Shown here one piece after another: positions 47,201 through 53,965 of a DNA stretch of 64,000 nt. Under the pieces are notes generated by a model. That model saw nothing but the letters and a program-made list of their open reading frames with translations, was not told the DNA's origin and ran no database searches. Location of the stretch: positions 14,817,262-14,881,261 of the forward strand of contig NC_056418.1 in the NCBI RefSeq assembly GCF_905147365.1, read 5' to 3'. Source of the stretch: Aricia agestis. Taxonomy: Eukaryota > Arthropoda > Insecta > Lepidoptera > Lycaenidae. Made by a program: the position numbers and the translations under genes. Within the stretch, counting starts at the first letter, position 1. The number at the start of each line of letters is the position of its first letter.

Positions 47201-48852
47201 CTCTTTTTTTGACGTCCAGTCGGCACGTGACGCACGTTGACAATTTAATCTCATAGAATTCATGTTCAATCATGCTTGTGTAAGTGTATACGTACACATA
47301 TTTTTCACACAGATGAAAACCAATTTCGGTTTCGTTTGACAGCTCGAGATTGTTGCTATATTCCGCTAGGTATATTAACTTTAAGCTAACAACTGCGGTT
47401 TGCTTTCTTGGAGCTAATGCGCTTGTCACTGTAATCTGTAAGCGCCATCTATTAACAAATACTAACACTCATCAGATGGAACGGGCGACTGATCAACATC
47501 CACCCGTCGCTGCTGCCGCGTCACCCGGGCCTGCACGCGCAGCGCCAGTGCCTCGCGGCCGGCGACGACCACTCCGGCTGCACGGTGCACTTCGTCGACG
47601 TGAGTATATGACATGAGATAAGCCTATTGATTGTTGTAAATAAAGATAATATGGGCTGCTTACATTTAGCCGAAGTAGTAAGGGAAGTGGGCAGCGCGAG
47701 CACGTTGCCGCTGCCGCTTCCCGACGCGGCAAGTATGTAGGGGCTGAGTGTAAACGCTCAGTTGCGTCGTTACTTCCGCAGAAGTATTCTTTTTTTTTAA
47801 TGAAATAAGGGGGCAAACGAGCAAACGGTTTACCTGATGGAAAGCAACTTCCGTCGCCCATGGACACTCACAGCATCAGAAGAGCTGCATGTGCGTTGCC
47901 GGCCTTTTAAGAGGGAATAGGGTAATAGGGGAGGGTAGGGATGGGAAGGGAAGGGAATAGGGGAGGGTAGGAAAGGGAATAGGGTAGGGGATTGGGCCTC
48001 CAGTAAACTCACTCACTCGGCGAAACATAGCGCAAGCGCTGTTTCACGCCGGTTTTCTGTGACAACGTGGTATTTCTCCGGTCGAGCCGGCCCATTCGTG
48101 CCGAAGCATGGCTCTCCCACGTATATATTCAGGGCAATTTTGCCGACAGTGTGCCGAGTAGCAACGGCAGTGGCTCATGGCTGAATGTAAACGTCGCTTT
48201 AGATGGGATGGATGGATGGACGGTCAGAGTAGAGCTGCCGTAGACAAAGTATCTTTCGTTAAAAACGATGACGAAGTTTGTTATCAAAATGTATGCGGTT
48301 TGACATAAGTCATCGCTAAATGACATTTCGCTTGCGAAGACTAATGTCAAATCCCATACATTTTCATAACGAATATCGTCATCGTTTTTAACGTAAGGGA
48401 CTTTGGCTACGGCCTGAGGAGTTCGTTCTGCTGTTTGGCTTCACTGAGAGCATTTAATTTATGATGTTGTGTTCGACAAGGCGAGCTAGGGAAGTAGCCC
48501 TAATACACGTGCTGAACCCCTGAGTCCATGGACCCCACATTAAGAAACCCTACTCTAAGCGAAACGCATCGTCAGTCAATAGTTCATTTGCCCAGTTAAA
48601 TCCTTTTATTGCTGCTTAAGCGTCTCCAAAATTAATGACTTACTTTTTTACTAATACAAAAAATTCTAGGAGGGCATGGACACAGGGCCGATCATCCTTC
48701 AAGAGAAGGTGCCGGTGTTGGCTGACGACACGGAAGAGACCCTCACTGAGAGGATACACCAGGCTGAGCACAGGGCATACCCGCGCGCGCTGCGCATGGT
48801 CGCCACGGGACGAGTGAAGCTTAACAGCCAGGGGAATATTATGTGGAGATAG
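18502..48852 (+). CDS. Gart: Trifunctional purine synthesis protein GART (GARS-AIRS-AIRS-GART)
   Basis: Twenty-four exons join in frame into 1363 codons. The protein catalyses phosphoribosylglycinamide synthesis, AIR synthesis and GAR formylation in cytosolic de novo purine synthesis. Exon borders: 18502-18672, 19983-20230, 21569-21749, 25892-26105, 31456-31586, 33804-33927, 34340-34559, 36193-36406, 36748-36946, 37253-37460, 38049-38296, 39909-40058, 40419-40581, 40851-40935, 41510-41756, 42187-42302, 42595-42730, 44222-44400, 45158-45268, 45897-46040, 46259-46420, 46713-46846, 47476-47599, 48670-48852. Every border has GT and AG, and phases match throughout. The start is the ATG followed by GENVLVIGSGGREHA, the canonical GARS N-terminus. 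Domains: GARS 1-430, AIRS-1 about 431-797, AIRS-2 about 801-1163, GAR transformylase 1164-1363. The duplicated AIRS domain is the insect arrangement known from Drosophila (about 1350 residues there). Introns range from about 220 bases to 5.3 kb and most large ones hold repeats. Confidence in identity is very high. Confidence 0.97.
18673..19982 (+). other. GART intron 1
   Basis: GTAAGT donor, long AT-rich body, acceptor TTATTCAG. I see no repeat, RNA gene or nested ORF with family features. In Drosophila a cuticle gene is nested in a Gart intron; nothing like it is visible here. Confidence 0.6.
20318..20659. mobile_element. Foldback MITE in GART intron 2
   Basis: GTAGATGGAGGAGAACTATC plus T is inverted at the right end; AAAAAGTGTCC/GGACACTTTTT and TGGCGC words also pair. 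No ORF. Confidence 0.7.
20790..21043 (+). repeat. Interspersed repeat ending CATCAGGTGACCCGTTTGC, copy 2
   Basis: 5' truncated: starts at CGGCGTGAAACAGCACTTGC and ends CGTTTGCTCGTTTGCCCCCT with TTTCATAAAAAAAAAA. It lies in GART intron 2. Confidence 0.7.
21125..21262 (+). repeat. Short repeat ending GTTCACCGGGACAGCTAGT
   Basis: TATATATATAAAAATGGATT head and AAAGTTCACCGGGACAGCTA end; the same unit is at 26745-26950. The end resembles the 3' end of lepidopteran non-LTR elements. A hairpin TATCTCTTAAACATC/GATGTTTAAGAGATA follows at about 21311-21346. Confidence 0.5.
21766..21920. mobile_element. Palindromic MITE beside the exon 3 donor
   Basis: AAGTGCTTGCTCAGACACAG then CGGGAACCGCGCGG pairs with CCGCGCGGTTCCCGCTGTGT then CTGAACAAGCACT. 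It starts only about 17 bases after the exon 3 donor at 21750. Confidence 0.75.
21921..22440. mobile_element. 0.5 kb palindromic element in GART intron 3
   Basis: Ends GGGGGGTATTACATTATCAT and ATGATAATCTAATATCCCCC. The arms repeat TTGGATC, ATATATATGATCA and similar words several times. The right end abuts unique sequence. No transposase. Confidence 0.7.
22590..22745 (-). repeat. Fragment of the (TCTG)n repeat family
   Basis: TTTTCGTTTATC, AACTATCCCATGTC and AAAGCGGTTCAGCGGTTTTA match the family seen at 9005-9410 and 38315-38520. Confidence 0.4.
23266..23622 (+). repeat. Repeat starting TAGCGACCCGCCCCGGC
   Basis: Opens AGCGACCCGCCCCGGCGTCG with CACGGGTA and ends in TATAATATGTATAGATATAG. A shorter relative is at 29890-30050. 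This lepidopteran repeat end is familiar; the class is not certain. Confidence 0.5.
24000..25760 (+). repeat. AT-rich block with five TTGCACCCGCGAT direct repeats
   Basis: The GC-rich word TTG(C/T)(A/G)CCCGCGAT stands out in AT-rich sequence at 24329-24341, 24496-24507 (one base short), 25129-25141, 25151-25163 and 25338-25350, all on the same strand. Two hairpins follow (25488-25540 and about 25562-25638). No terminal repeats or ORF could be found for the block as a whole. Confidence 0.5.
26106..26330 (+). repeat. Tandem copies of the exon 4 end and donor, GART intron 4
   Basis: The exon 4 border GTGAAGTATGTCG|GTGAGTGATG is followed about 98 bases later by GTGATGTATGTTGTTGGTGA with GTGATGG, and about 100 bases further by GGTGAAGTATGTCGTTAGTG. 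The intervening bases (GTGAAAACTCCACTGTTTCA and so on) also repeat. TGATGG-type simple repeats are embedded. Confidence 0.75.
26745..26952 (+). repeat. (TA)n tract and short repeat
   Basis: About 60 bases of pure TA (26748-26807), then AAAATGGATTTTCAAATGTG to AAGTTCACCGGGACAGCTAG. A related unit ending CGTTTGCCGGGTCAGCTAGT follows directly to 27133. Confidence 0.6.
27541..27830 (+). mobile_element. tRNA-derived SINE
   Basis: RNA polymerase III A box TGGTTCAGTTGG (27550-27561) and B box GGTTCGAACCC (27594-27604) sit at the correct spacing in a tRNA-like head. The body then has GGTCTTGGATGTGTATC, CCGTTGTCTGGTACCTGTAA, CACAAG and TAGACTGACGTGGTGTGAAG, as in the Metulj-type SINEs of butterflies as I remember them. 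The head does not fold as a complete tRNA, so a tRNA gene is unlikely. Confidence 0.7.
27914..28361. repeat. Cluster of four perfect hairpins, GART intron 4
   Basis: Four unrelated inverted repeats, all without mismatch: 27914-27928/27944-27958 (15-base arms), 27991-28023/28048-28080 (33), 28087-28114/28119-28146 (28) and 28314-28335/28340-28361 (22). Loops are 4 to 24 bases. Confidence 0.85.
28530..28700 (-). repeat. 3' end of a non-LTR-like repeat, inverted
   Basis: AAATCAAATCAAAATAATTT and ATTCATGTAGGTCACACAGT with AACACTTATGAACGTCAA resemble the (GATTTT)n-tailed repeats of Lepidoptera. A + strand piece with GCGAGTTTCTTATGCCGGTT and CTTTTCGCCGGGTTAGTTCC is at 29216-29290. Confidence 0.45.
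29338..29420. repeat. Hairpin
   Basis: GCAGGTTATAATTCTGAATG TTGCCA pairs with TGGCAACATTCAGAATCATA ATCTGC; two mismatches. Confidence 0.7.
29733..29882. mobile_element. MITE AACCCCCTTACTAATAAACG
   Basis: The left end, inverted at 29862-29882, extends into GAATAGTTATACAGTGTTTT and its partner. Confidence 0.75.
29890..31455 (+). other. Remainder of GART intron 4
   Basis: 29890-30050 is a relative of the TAGCGACCCGCCC repeat. The stretch 30050-31440 is AT-rich and I see nothing in it beyond short runs such as GTACGCACATTTTACGTGTC near 31264. Confidence 0.4.
31962..33580. repeat. Five AGACGGACTT words in GART intron 5
   Basis: 31962-31971, 31989-31998 (inverted), 33167-33176, 33554-33563 and 33571-33580. 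The outer pairs are close together at each end, like subterminal motifs, with the copy at 32037-32325 of another repeat between them. Confidence 0.5.
32037..32325 (+). repeat. Interspersed repeat ending CATCAGGTGACCCGTTTGC, copy 3
   Basis: AGAGCCATGCTTCGGCACGA head, CCCTACCC-rich middle, CGTTTGCTCGTTTGCCCCTT tail with TTTAATAAAAAA. It is the most complete copy with 8486-8836. Confidence 0.75.
34560..34815 (+). repeat. Diverged tandem copies of the exon 7 end and donor, GART intron 7
   Basis: Exon 7 ends GCGCCTTCAACAA|GTACGTATAGC followed by a TCTCTC run. A second copy keeps GCTGCGGAGCGCGGCTGCTG (34604) and CTTGAACTAGTAAGTATAGT with TTTCTCTCTC. A third keeps GCGCCATTAACAAGTACGTA with TGATCTCT (34781-34809). 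Confidence 0.7.
34817..34975. mobile_element. GC-rich palindromic MITE
   Basis: CTAGCGGCCAGGCCGCGGCG with GCCATCGA pairs with TCGATGGCCGCCGCGGCCTG with GCC, then a partial repeat. Base composition is far above the surroundings. Confidence 0.65.
35194..35292. repeat. 46-base-arm perfect hairpin, GART intron 7
   Basis: The left arm 35194-35239 and right arm 35247-35292 match over all 46 bases around a 7-base loop. The sequence matches no other repeat in the window. The rest of the intron (35300-36192) shows two AATAAA sites (35297, 35591) and no gene. Confidence 0.9.
36950..37110 (+). repeat. 51-base tandem repeat, GART intron 9
   Basis: TCATTTTGCTGTCTTGTAGA starts at 36981 and 37032, with a third partial copy at 37083; the period is 51 bases. 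A weaker relative lies in the first 30 bases of the intron. Confidence 0.85.
37519..37716. mobile_element. hAT MITE, CAGAGGTTCCCAAAC, copy 2
   Basis: Same ends and body as 15589-15795. Flanks GTTTAGTG (37511-37518) and GTTTAGGG (37717-37724) are an 8-base duplication with one change. Confidence 0.8.
38315..38520 (+). repeat. (TCTG)n interspersed repeat fragment, GART intron 11
   Basis: TACTAATATTATAAATACGA, (TGTC)n, AACCGCTGAACCGATTTTGC, and ends GAGTTGCGGGTGTCATCTAG. Confidence 0.6.
39277..39535. mobile_element. Tc1/mariner-type MITE, GART intron 11
   Basis: CAGTGTGTAACAAAAATAAG opens and CTTATTTTTGTTACACTCTG closes. TA borders both ends (39275-39276, 39536-39537). The arms are about 100 bases and nearly perfect, with GTTCACTGTGAAAGTGGAAG. 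A relative is at 49425-49598. Confidence 0.8.
40975..41276 (-). repeat. Interspersed repeat and (TA)n microsatellite, GART intron 14
   Basis: GAGCTTTTGCCCGCGGCTTC and CAGCCCGATCGGTCCAGTGG match the family at 8038-8279 in the other orientation; about 78 bases of TA follow (41198-41276). Confidence 0.65.
42916..43101. mobile_element. Near-perfect palindrome, GART intron 17
   Basis: AAATGGCGGCAAATTCAAAA opens and TTTTGAATTTGCCGCCATTT closes. The arms run on almost to the centre, which is ACGAATAATAAAGTTCCTTA, the terminus of the MITE family at 6017. Confidence 0.8.
43218..43446. mobile_element. Foldback element, GART intron 17
   Basis: GGCCGACCTACC and GTGTTTTTCCGCGTTCACGA pair with TCGTGAACGCGGAAAAACAC and GGTCGGCC; the arms are about 63 bases. 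The intron also holds a 2-copy tandem repeat (TTACGTT..TTACCAGCG, 44084-44187). Confidence 0.75.
44921..45038. mobile_element. PIF/Harbinger-type MITE, GART intron 18
   Basis: GGGCTCGTACACAAAAGTGC and the near inverse ending TTTTGTGTAAGAGCCC. TAA flanks both sides (44918-44920, 45039-45041). Confidence 0.7.
47095..47380 (-). mobile_element. MITE AGTTAATATACCTAGCGGAA, copy 2, GART intron 22
   Basis: 286 bases, inverted relative to 16702-16994 and closely matching it, with the same 22-base ends. Confidence 0.85.
47788..48122 (-). repeat. Interspersed repeat, CATCAGGTGACCCGTTTGC family, copy 4
   Basis: Inverted: starts TTTTTTTTAATGAAATAAGG and GGGCAAACGAGCAAACGG, then AAGCAACTTCCGTCGCCCAT, and ends TTCGTGCCGAAGCATGGCTC. 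It lies in GART intron 23. Confidence 0.75.
48235..48415. mobile_element. Foldback MITE, GART intron 23
   Basis: GACAAAGTATCTTTCGTTAA AAACGATGACGA pairs with TCGTCATCGTTTTTAACGTA AGGGACTTTG; imperfect arms. Confidence 0.6.
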
Positions 48853-48871
48853 GCCAGAGTCACAGCACTTA

Positions 48872-49061
48872 GGGAGTGTCCGCTCTGCGAATCTTAAATC
48901 GCGCGATTTTTTTTCACTTCTATAACACATTGAATCTTATGAGAGTATCCTAGAGATAAAAATTTCGCGGTCAATATTTTATATTATGAAGCGCTCGGAA
49001 ATAAAATCGGAAAAACGAGACTAAAAATCGCGCGATTAAAATTCGCAGTACGGACAGTCCC
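48872..49061. mobile_element. PIF/Harbinger-type MITE in GART 3' UTR
   Basis: GGGAGTGTCCGCTCTGCGAA and the inverse ending TTCGCAGTACGGACAGTCCC are flanked by TTA (48869-48871, 49062-49064). It starts 19 bases after the stop codon, so it should be part of the mature GART message. Confidence 0.8.
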
Positions 49062-49424
49062 TTACACATATTGGATTCGCTAGTTCCGACAGTAAAAGGT
49101 TAGATGGCAAAATAAAATAAGCAACGAATCGCTAGGGGACACACAACGTGAGTCAGCAGCCCCCGAGACGAAGCGGGAGGGGGTGTTGACGTTAAGACTG
49201 CTTCGTAATAACGCTGCGATGACGCAGCGCCCGTGTGGCCGGCTATGCGTTAAACGCGCTGCGTCGACACAACGCTGACGCAACGCGCCGTGTGGACTGG
49301 CTCTTACATGGCACATTGCTCCGTTGCGGTGCGTAAGTCAACGCAGCTACAATTTAGAAGTTCGGTGGAACCATTTTGGATCTACAAGGTGCAACAATAC
49401 AAAGCGTATAGGTCGCTTATATAG

Positions 49425-49598
49425 AGATGAGTGTAAAAGTAGCGGCGCTGAAAGAGTAACTTTTTTAAACTTTTGTATGCGCAAACTTATGACAGAACAA
49501 AAATTTGCTCTTTCAGAGCCGCTACTTTCACAGTGAACTCTATATGAGGAAATCATATTATACACTATAAAGTATTCACTTTTTTTTGTTACACCCTG
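49425..49598. mobile_element. Tc1/mariner-type MITE in GART 3' region
   Basis: GCTGAAAGAG..CTTTTGTATG..CTCTTTCAGAGCCGCTACTT and the end TTTTTTTTGTTACACCCTG resemble 39277-39535. The left terminus is lost. Confidence 0.6.
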
Positions 49599-49796
49599 TA
49601 TATCAATCTCTGTATTACACTTGTTATTAGCACACCGAACAAGTTTCACACGATTTAAAGGCTTGTTTAGGACGCGCAAAGTTTTTTACGCGTGGCCTAT
49701 TGTCTCGTTTTTGTACACAGATAAATTATGTAACATATCAAAAAGCATTTTTGCAGTCATTCCTATAAGAAAAGTTGTTAATGCAGTGTTCATTCC

Positions 49797-49802
49797 AATA
49801 AA
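49797..49802 (+). terminator. Possible GART poly(A) signal, proximal
   Basis: AATAAA 945 bases after the stop codon, followed by T-rich sequence. The interval 49065-49424 also holds GC-rich sequence with inverted words and no ORF of note. Confidence 0.4.
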
Positions 49803-50112
49803 GACTCTTTAGCTTATAAGCTTTTTATACAATCAAACCTTATTGTTGTAGTAATACTTTCTTTTCTAATTATCCATTAATATATAAATTTTAGACTATC
49901 TTCAAATAAACAATGAATTGAAAAATTATACAGAAAACTTTTTGTCTTCCTACATAATGAAATCCTTACAGAGTGCCTTATTTTGTGTCGAATATGCACA
50001 AAGAATAATCATTAATGCGATATTATTTTAAGGTTGAAAATATTCGTCTCGAATATGTTGTTTTATATATGATATTTTTAAGTCTGTTAGATGTTAAAAT
50101 TATAATATAAGC

Positions 50113-50190
50113 CCCGCGTTCCATTTGATGTTAAAAACGAACAAAATAGGAGGCATTTTGATCATTTTTAGCATCAAATGGAACACAGGG
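50113..50190. repeat. Hairpin in GART 3' region
   Basis: CGCGTTCCATTTGATG(TT) pairs with (AG)CATCAAATGGAACACAGG around a loop of about 40 bases. Confidence 0.7.
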
Positions 50191-50374
50191 AAGGTAACAT
50201 AATATTGTAATGAGCTAAGATTAAAAATCGAATATTCGTTATCAAATTATATTTTCTGTAAGATTTTTATAGTTTGTGTAAAATTATGCAGGTATTTTTC
50301 AACTTTTCGATTAATCTTACATAATTTTATACAAATTATATTGTGAATGCCAAGCGAAATATATGTTGTTAAAT

Positions 50375-50407
50375 AATAAAGCAATATTTAAAAAATATTT
50401 TTTTATT
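50375..50407. terminator. Facing poly(A) signals of GART and DNAJC28
   Basis: AATAAA on the + strand at 50375-50380 and AATAAA on the - strand at 50402-50407 lie 21 bases apart. The second is 77 bases past the DNAJC28 stop, a normal position. The first could end a long GART 3' UTR, so the two messages may overlap or end head to head. Confidence 0.5.
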
Positions 50408-50483
50408 TCTGTAGTCAAATATCACAGTAATTTCCTTCTAACTAAACTTTAAAAACAACAAAACATAAAAATATAATGACAAA

Positions 50484-52072
50484 CTAATTAACATCTTTCT
50501 TCTTATCTTTGAAAGAGAATAGTTCTCCTATAGCTTTCAATATCACTCCTATTATATCATCACCCTCTGTTACTATTTGCTGGTCAGGTTTTGATGTTTC
50601 TTTAATAGTTTTAGCCACAGAATGTAAACCATTTATGAGTATATCATTAGAAATCTTATCAAAATCTACATGTAACCTCTGCTTATTGAGTAGGGGAACA
50701 ATAAGGTTATAAGTGTTTATTTTTATGTTTATCGAGTTGGCTAGGTCTTTGTTACTATCGTATATCTTCTGCCACTTAGCACTGTCACTGTCGCTGAGTG
50801 GATATCTACCCAAAAACATGCGGTCCTTTTTAATCTCTTCCTTGAGGAGCTCTATATCTTGTTCTATTTCTTTGTTCATTGTTATCCATTCTGGTGTGAA
50901 TCCATTGTTGATTAGCACCTAGGAATAAAAGGAATTCTTATGAGCAAAAGATGTTATGAAAATTAAAATAAAGAATTAATTCATCAAGCCCCATACGCTC
51001 ACCGGTGAACGAGACACAAAAGAATATCTATGTGTCTCGTTTTCCCACGATTAATGGGTTAATTTTGTGTAGTATATTGAACACATTATTTGTTTCTTAT
51101 CTGCAATTATTATAAGAGGAATTTATTTTGGATAAATAATCAAAAATCCACAAAAAACAAATGATAACACACCTCATTTAACTTATGTGTTGTAAAATCC
51201 ACATACGGGTTTCTATTTTGGTCTTTCAGAGGTTTTCCCTTGCCACTAAGGTTTTCAAACTCTCCTTTAGACATAGATTCCTGTATCAAATCCTCAACTA
51301 ATCTATCAAACCCATATTTTGTTTTGATATCATGTTTCTTTGTACCACCTTTCTTCATAAGTGTTTTGTCTGAGGCAACTGCCTTAGATATTCTGTGCTC
51401 CATAACATTAGTAGCGGCTTTTTGGGCTCTTGCCTGCACCCACTGTTTCTGACGTTGCGAAGGGGTTCCATGTCCGACACCCTCAAAACTTAAATACTGA
51501 CGATGTTGTGGTGCCGTATGCTACAATAATATTAGAAGGTATATTTTAATTTGGCAAAAAAAGATAAAAATAAAGGTGATTATCACAATTACCAGTGTTA
51601 GAGGCAGTCTTTAGATACCTGTCATATTTATTTTTACCTTTATGTTGTAAACAATCGTCTCCACCTCCTCACTGTTAGATGATCCAGTGTTGTACTTCGA
51701 TATCGCACGAAACGCATTTTCTACGGCGACAAACTTCTCTATATCTGCCTCAGACGAACAAGAATCTGGATGGTACTTTTTGGCAAGATCTAAGAATGCT
51801 TGGCGAGCCACTTCTTGTTTTGAATATACTGGTATGTTTAGCGTTTTATAACTATCCTGAAACAATAACCATATAATATTTAATTTGTAATAGTAAACCA
51901 AAACAAAATATAGTAGCCAGGACTCAGGAGCGAGGAACCATACCTCCAGCTTTTCTTGCAATTTCTTTGTGGCTATCGATCGCTTTAAAAACAAATTTAT
52001 GGAGACTAACTTATAACTTTGCATTTGTGCTTTCATTTTTAATAACGTACTCCTATAATAATTGCGTATCAT
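50484..52072 (-). CDS. Dnajc28: DnaJ homolog subfamily C member 28 (J domain plus DUF1992)
   Basis: Four exons on the - strand join in phase 0: 52072-51944, 51856-51638, 51520-51173 and 50918-50484 (376 residues; human is 388). The N-terminus MIRNYYRSTLLKMK is basic and could be a mitochondrial targeting signal; a second Met is at 52036. The J domain spans about residues 45-100 and carries the HPD motif (AKKYHPDSCSSE) that stimulates Hsp70. A HRQYLSFEGVGHGTP linker follows. The DUF1992 block reads GFDRLVEDLIQESM then LSGKGKPL and continues with NNGFTPEWI. The C-terminus is Lys-rich (KDKKKDVN). The molecular role of this family is poorly known; a co-chaperone role is inferred from the J domain. 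All borders are GT..AG. It is convergent with GART and divergent from ANKRD13. I chose ATG 52072 because the 5' side is cut by a transposon at 52100. Confidence 0.93.
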
Positions 52073-52099
52073 TATAATAATAAACCATTGGCTTTGCAA

Positions 52100-52922
52100 C
52101 AGGGTCGCCAGATGCAATTTTACGATTTCCCCCAAACTGATTTTTATATTTCCCCAAAATGATACGTTTTCAAAAAAAAATCCCCAATCGCTTTGTTACA
52201 GAAAAAAAACTGAATATAAAATTGAAACTACTTTTATTCGATTTAGTAGTTTCAATCACTCGACAGTTAAACAGATACACAACACATTGTCGCTCGCTCG
52301 ACCAAAGAGACATTTTTTTAAGGGGGTGACAGACGTGCGTGTGAGTACCGCAGACTATGGCTCGACGATCTTAGGAGTTAGGCTGGTATAAATAGTCAGT
52401 ACTTAAGATGCGACCCGGTCTCAAGACTCGGTTCGGCTCTGTGATTGGTCCAAATTTTGACAGCCAACCAATCACAGAGCCTGAACCGTGTCTAGAGACC
52501 GAGATGCATCTTGAGTACTGACTATTTATACCAGCCTTAATCGCCTGTGTGTCAGCAAAGAGCCGCGAGCCGCGAGTCTGGGGGCATGGTAATCCAGTGT
52601 GGGCGATTCTCGTGTGTTACCGACGCGAGCCGAGTAAGTTCGCGAACTTAAAACCCGCGTAATTTAAGTTCGTACGTCTGTCAGACCTTTCATGCACTCC
52701 ACCAAACAAACCAAAACAAACAAACAACAAATTTGCCAGGATGTTAATCGAATGAAAAGGACGTTGGTTTCATTTGTTTGTTATGTTTTTAACCCCAAAA
52801 AATCTCCATAGTGCATTTATTTTCCCCAAACATTTCCCCAAAGATACTGTTTCCCCAAATTTTCGCCTAGAGTCAAAATTTTCCCCAGAATTGCGAAAAA
52901 AACCCCCAATCTGGCAACCCTG
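52100..52922. mobile_element. hAT element upstream of DNAJC28
   Basis: CAGGGTCGCCAGAT opens and ATCTGGCAACCCTG closes. CTTTGCAA is duplicated exactly on both sides (52092-52099, 52923-52930). It is 823 bases, with CCCC-rich subterminal repeats (TTTCCCCAAA) and no intact transposase. A second MITE (52381-52536) is nested inside. The element lies 28 bases upstream of the DNAJC28 start codon, in its 5' UTR or promoter. Confidence 0.88.
52381..52536. mobile_element. PIF/Harbinger-type MITE GGCTGGTATAAATAGTCAGT
   Basis: The near-perfect inverted ends are flanked by TTA (52378-52380, 52537-52539). The body carries CTCTGTGATTGGT and its partner. This family is common in lepidopteran DNA as I remember it. 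Confidence 0.85.
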
Positions 52923-52930
52923 CTTTGCAA

Positions 52931-53965
52931 ATCCATTGACTTCTGTTTCCTTCATTGCGGCGCAAATCAAAAGATTTGTAATATTTTGACAACGGATATG
53001 ACAGCGGACAGCTGTTTTTCCAATTGTTTTTCAATGGTTTTTCTTGACGTCTTTTTTTTTGTACTTTTGGTATACTTTTGGCACTGACAGGGTGTATTTT
53101 GCCGTGATTTAGCCACAACATAGTCATACGTTGATGAAAATAAATAAAACGATGAATACGATGAAAATAAATAAAAATAAATAAAACGATGATGAAAAAT
53201 ATTGTAAGAACTAAGGTTCTTACAATAGTTTTCATCATCGTTTTATTAATTATAAATAATATTAGAAATAAAATGATGATGAAATTATAGTCTATTATAT
53301 TATAGTCAAGTCTAAACTAAGTCTAGACAAAAAGTAAAAGTCAAAACAGTCAAGGAGTCAAGTCGGTTAATTCAGTAAAGTGGTAGACGCTTTACTGAAA
53401 CTTTCGACGGAGTTTTGGAGGGAATACAAATCACAATATAATAATATAGCGCGTTTCTGGAAGTTGCAGCATTTGCTTACACTTGTGCACGCATATCTAA
53501 TGGTTAATATTCTACCAATATTACACATTAAAACCCAGAACATCACTCTTTCTGCTTTCACAGTTCACGCTTCACTTTCCAGTATATAATAAAGTACTCT
53601 GTGGCTTCACTGGTAAGTGGTGACTGGTGAGTTTCACATTCCCATTTCCTTGCAAAAGTCAAAACTGACAAAATTTTTATGCATTACTATTTACTACCAT
53701 TTGAAATTTAAAAATTCAAGCTGTCATTTTGACAATGTTTGCTACTGCCTGCTGTTGTCAAACGTCATTAGCCGAAAATAAAATCGCCGAAAAATATTTT
53801 TAATTTTTGGAGTCGTGAAACGTAAATTATTACAATGAATTTGTTTACAAATATGAGTCATTAAGCATACTTTAAATTTCATACCAAAAAAACCGAGAAA
53901 AATTGTCTGAAACAAGTAATCGTAGTGTGTTTCGTGAACTTTCGTGTGTATCAATATAAAAAGCA
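52931..53965. promoter_or_regulatory. Divergent upstream region of DNAJC28 and ANKRD13
   Basis: The two start codons are 1.9 kb apart including the hAT insert, about 1.1 kb without it. No TATA box or CpG-rich core was evident. A hairpin lies at about 53190-53241 (GATGATGAAAA..AAGAACTAAGGTTCTTACAA). Otherwise the region is AT-rich; a shared promoter is inference from geometry only. Confidence 0.35.

Larger units (their letters stand above)
46259..48852 (+). other. Gart: GAR transformylase domain, exons 21-24
   Basis: About 200 residues beginning VAVLVSGNGSNLQALL. NIHPSLLP carries the catalytic Asn and His and GMDTGPIIL the catalytic Asp of the PurN family; LAGYMRILS and CTVHFVDEG are also present. 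The loop after SLLP reads RHPGLHAQRQ, close to the bacterial PurN form rather than the SFKGSNAHEQ form of vertebrates. The stop TAG is at 48850-48852 after NIMWR. Confidence 0.95.

Noticed and set aside
47493..47867. An open frame of 124 codons on the - strand
   Set aside because: It runs antisense to GART exon 23 and into a repeat with a CCCTTCC stretch; composition alone keeps it open.
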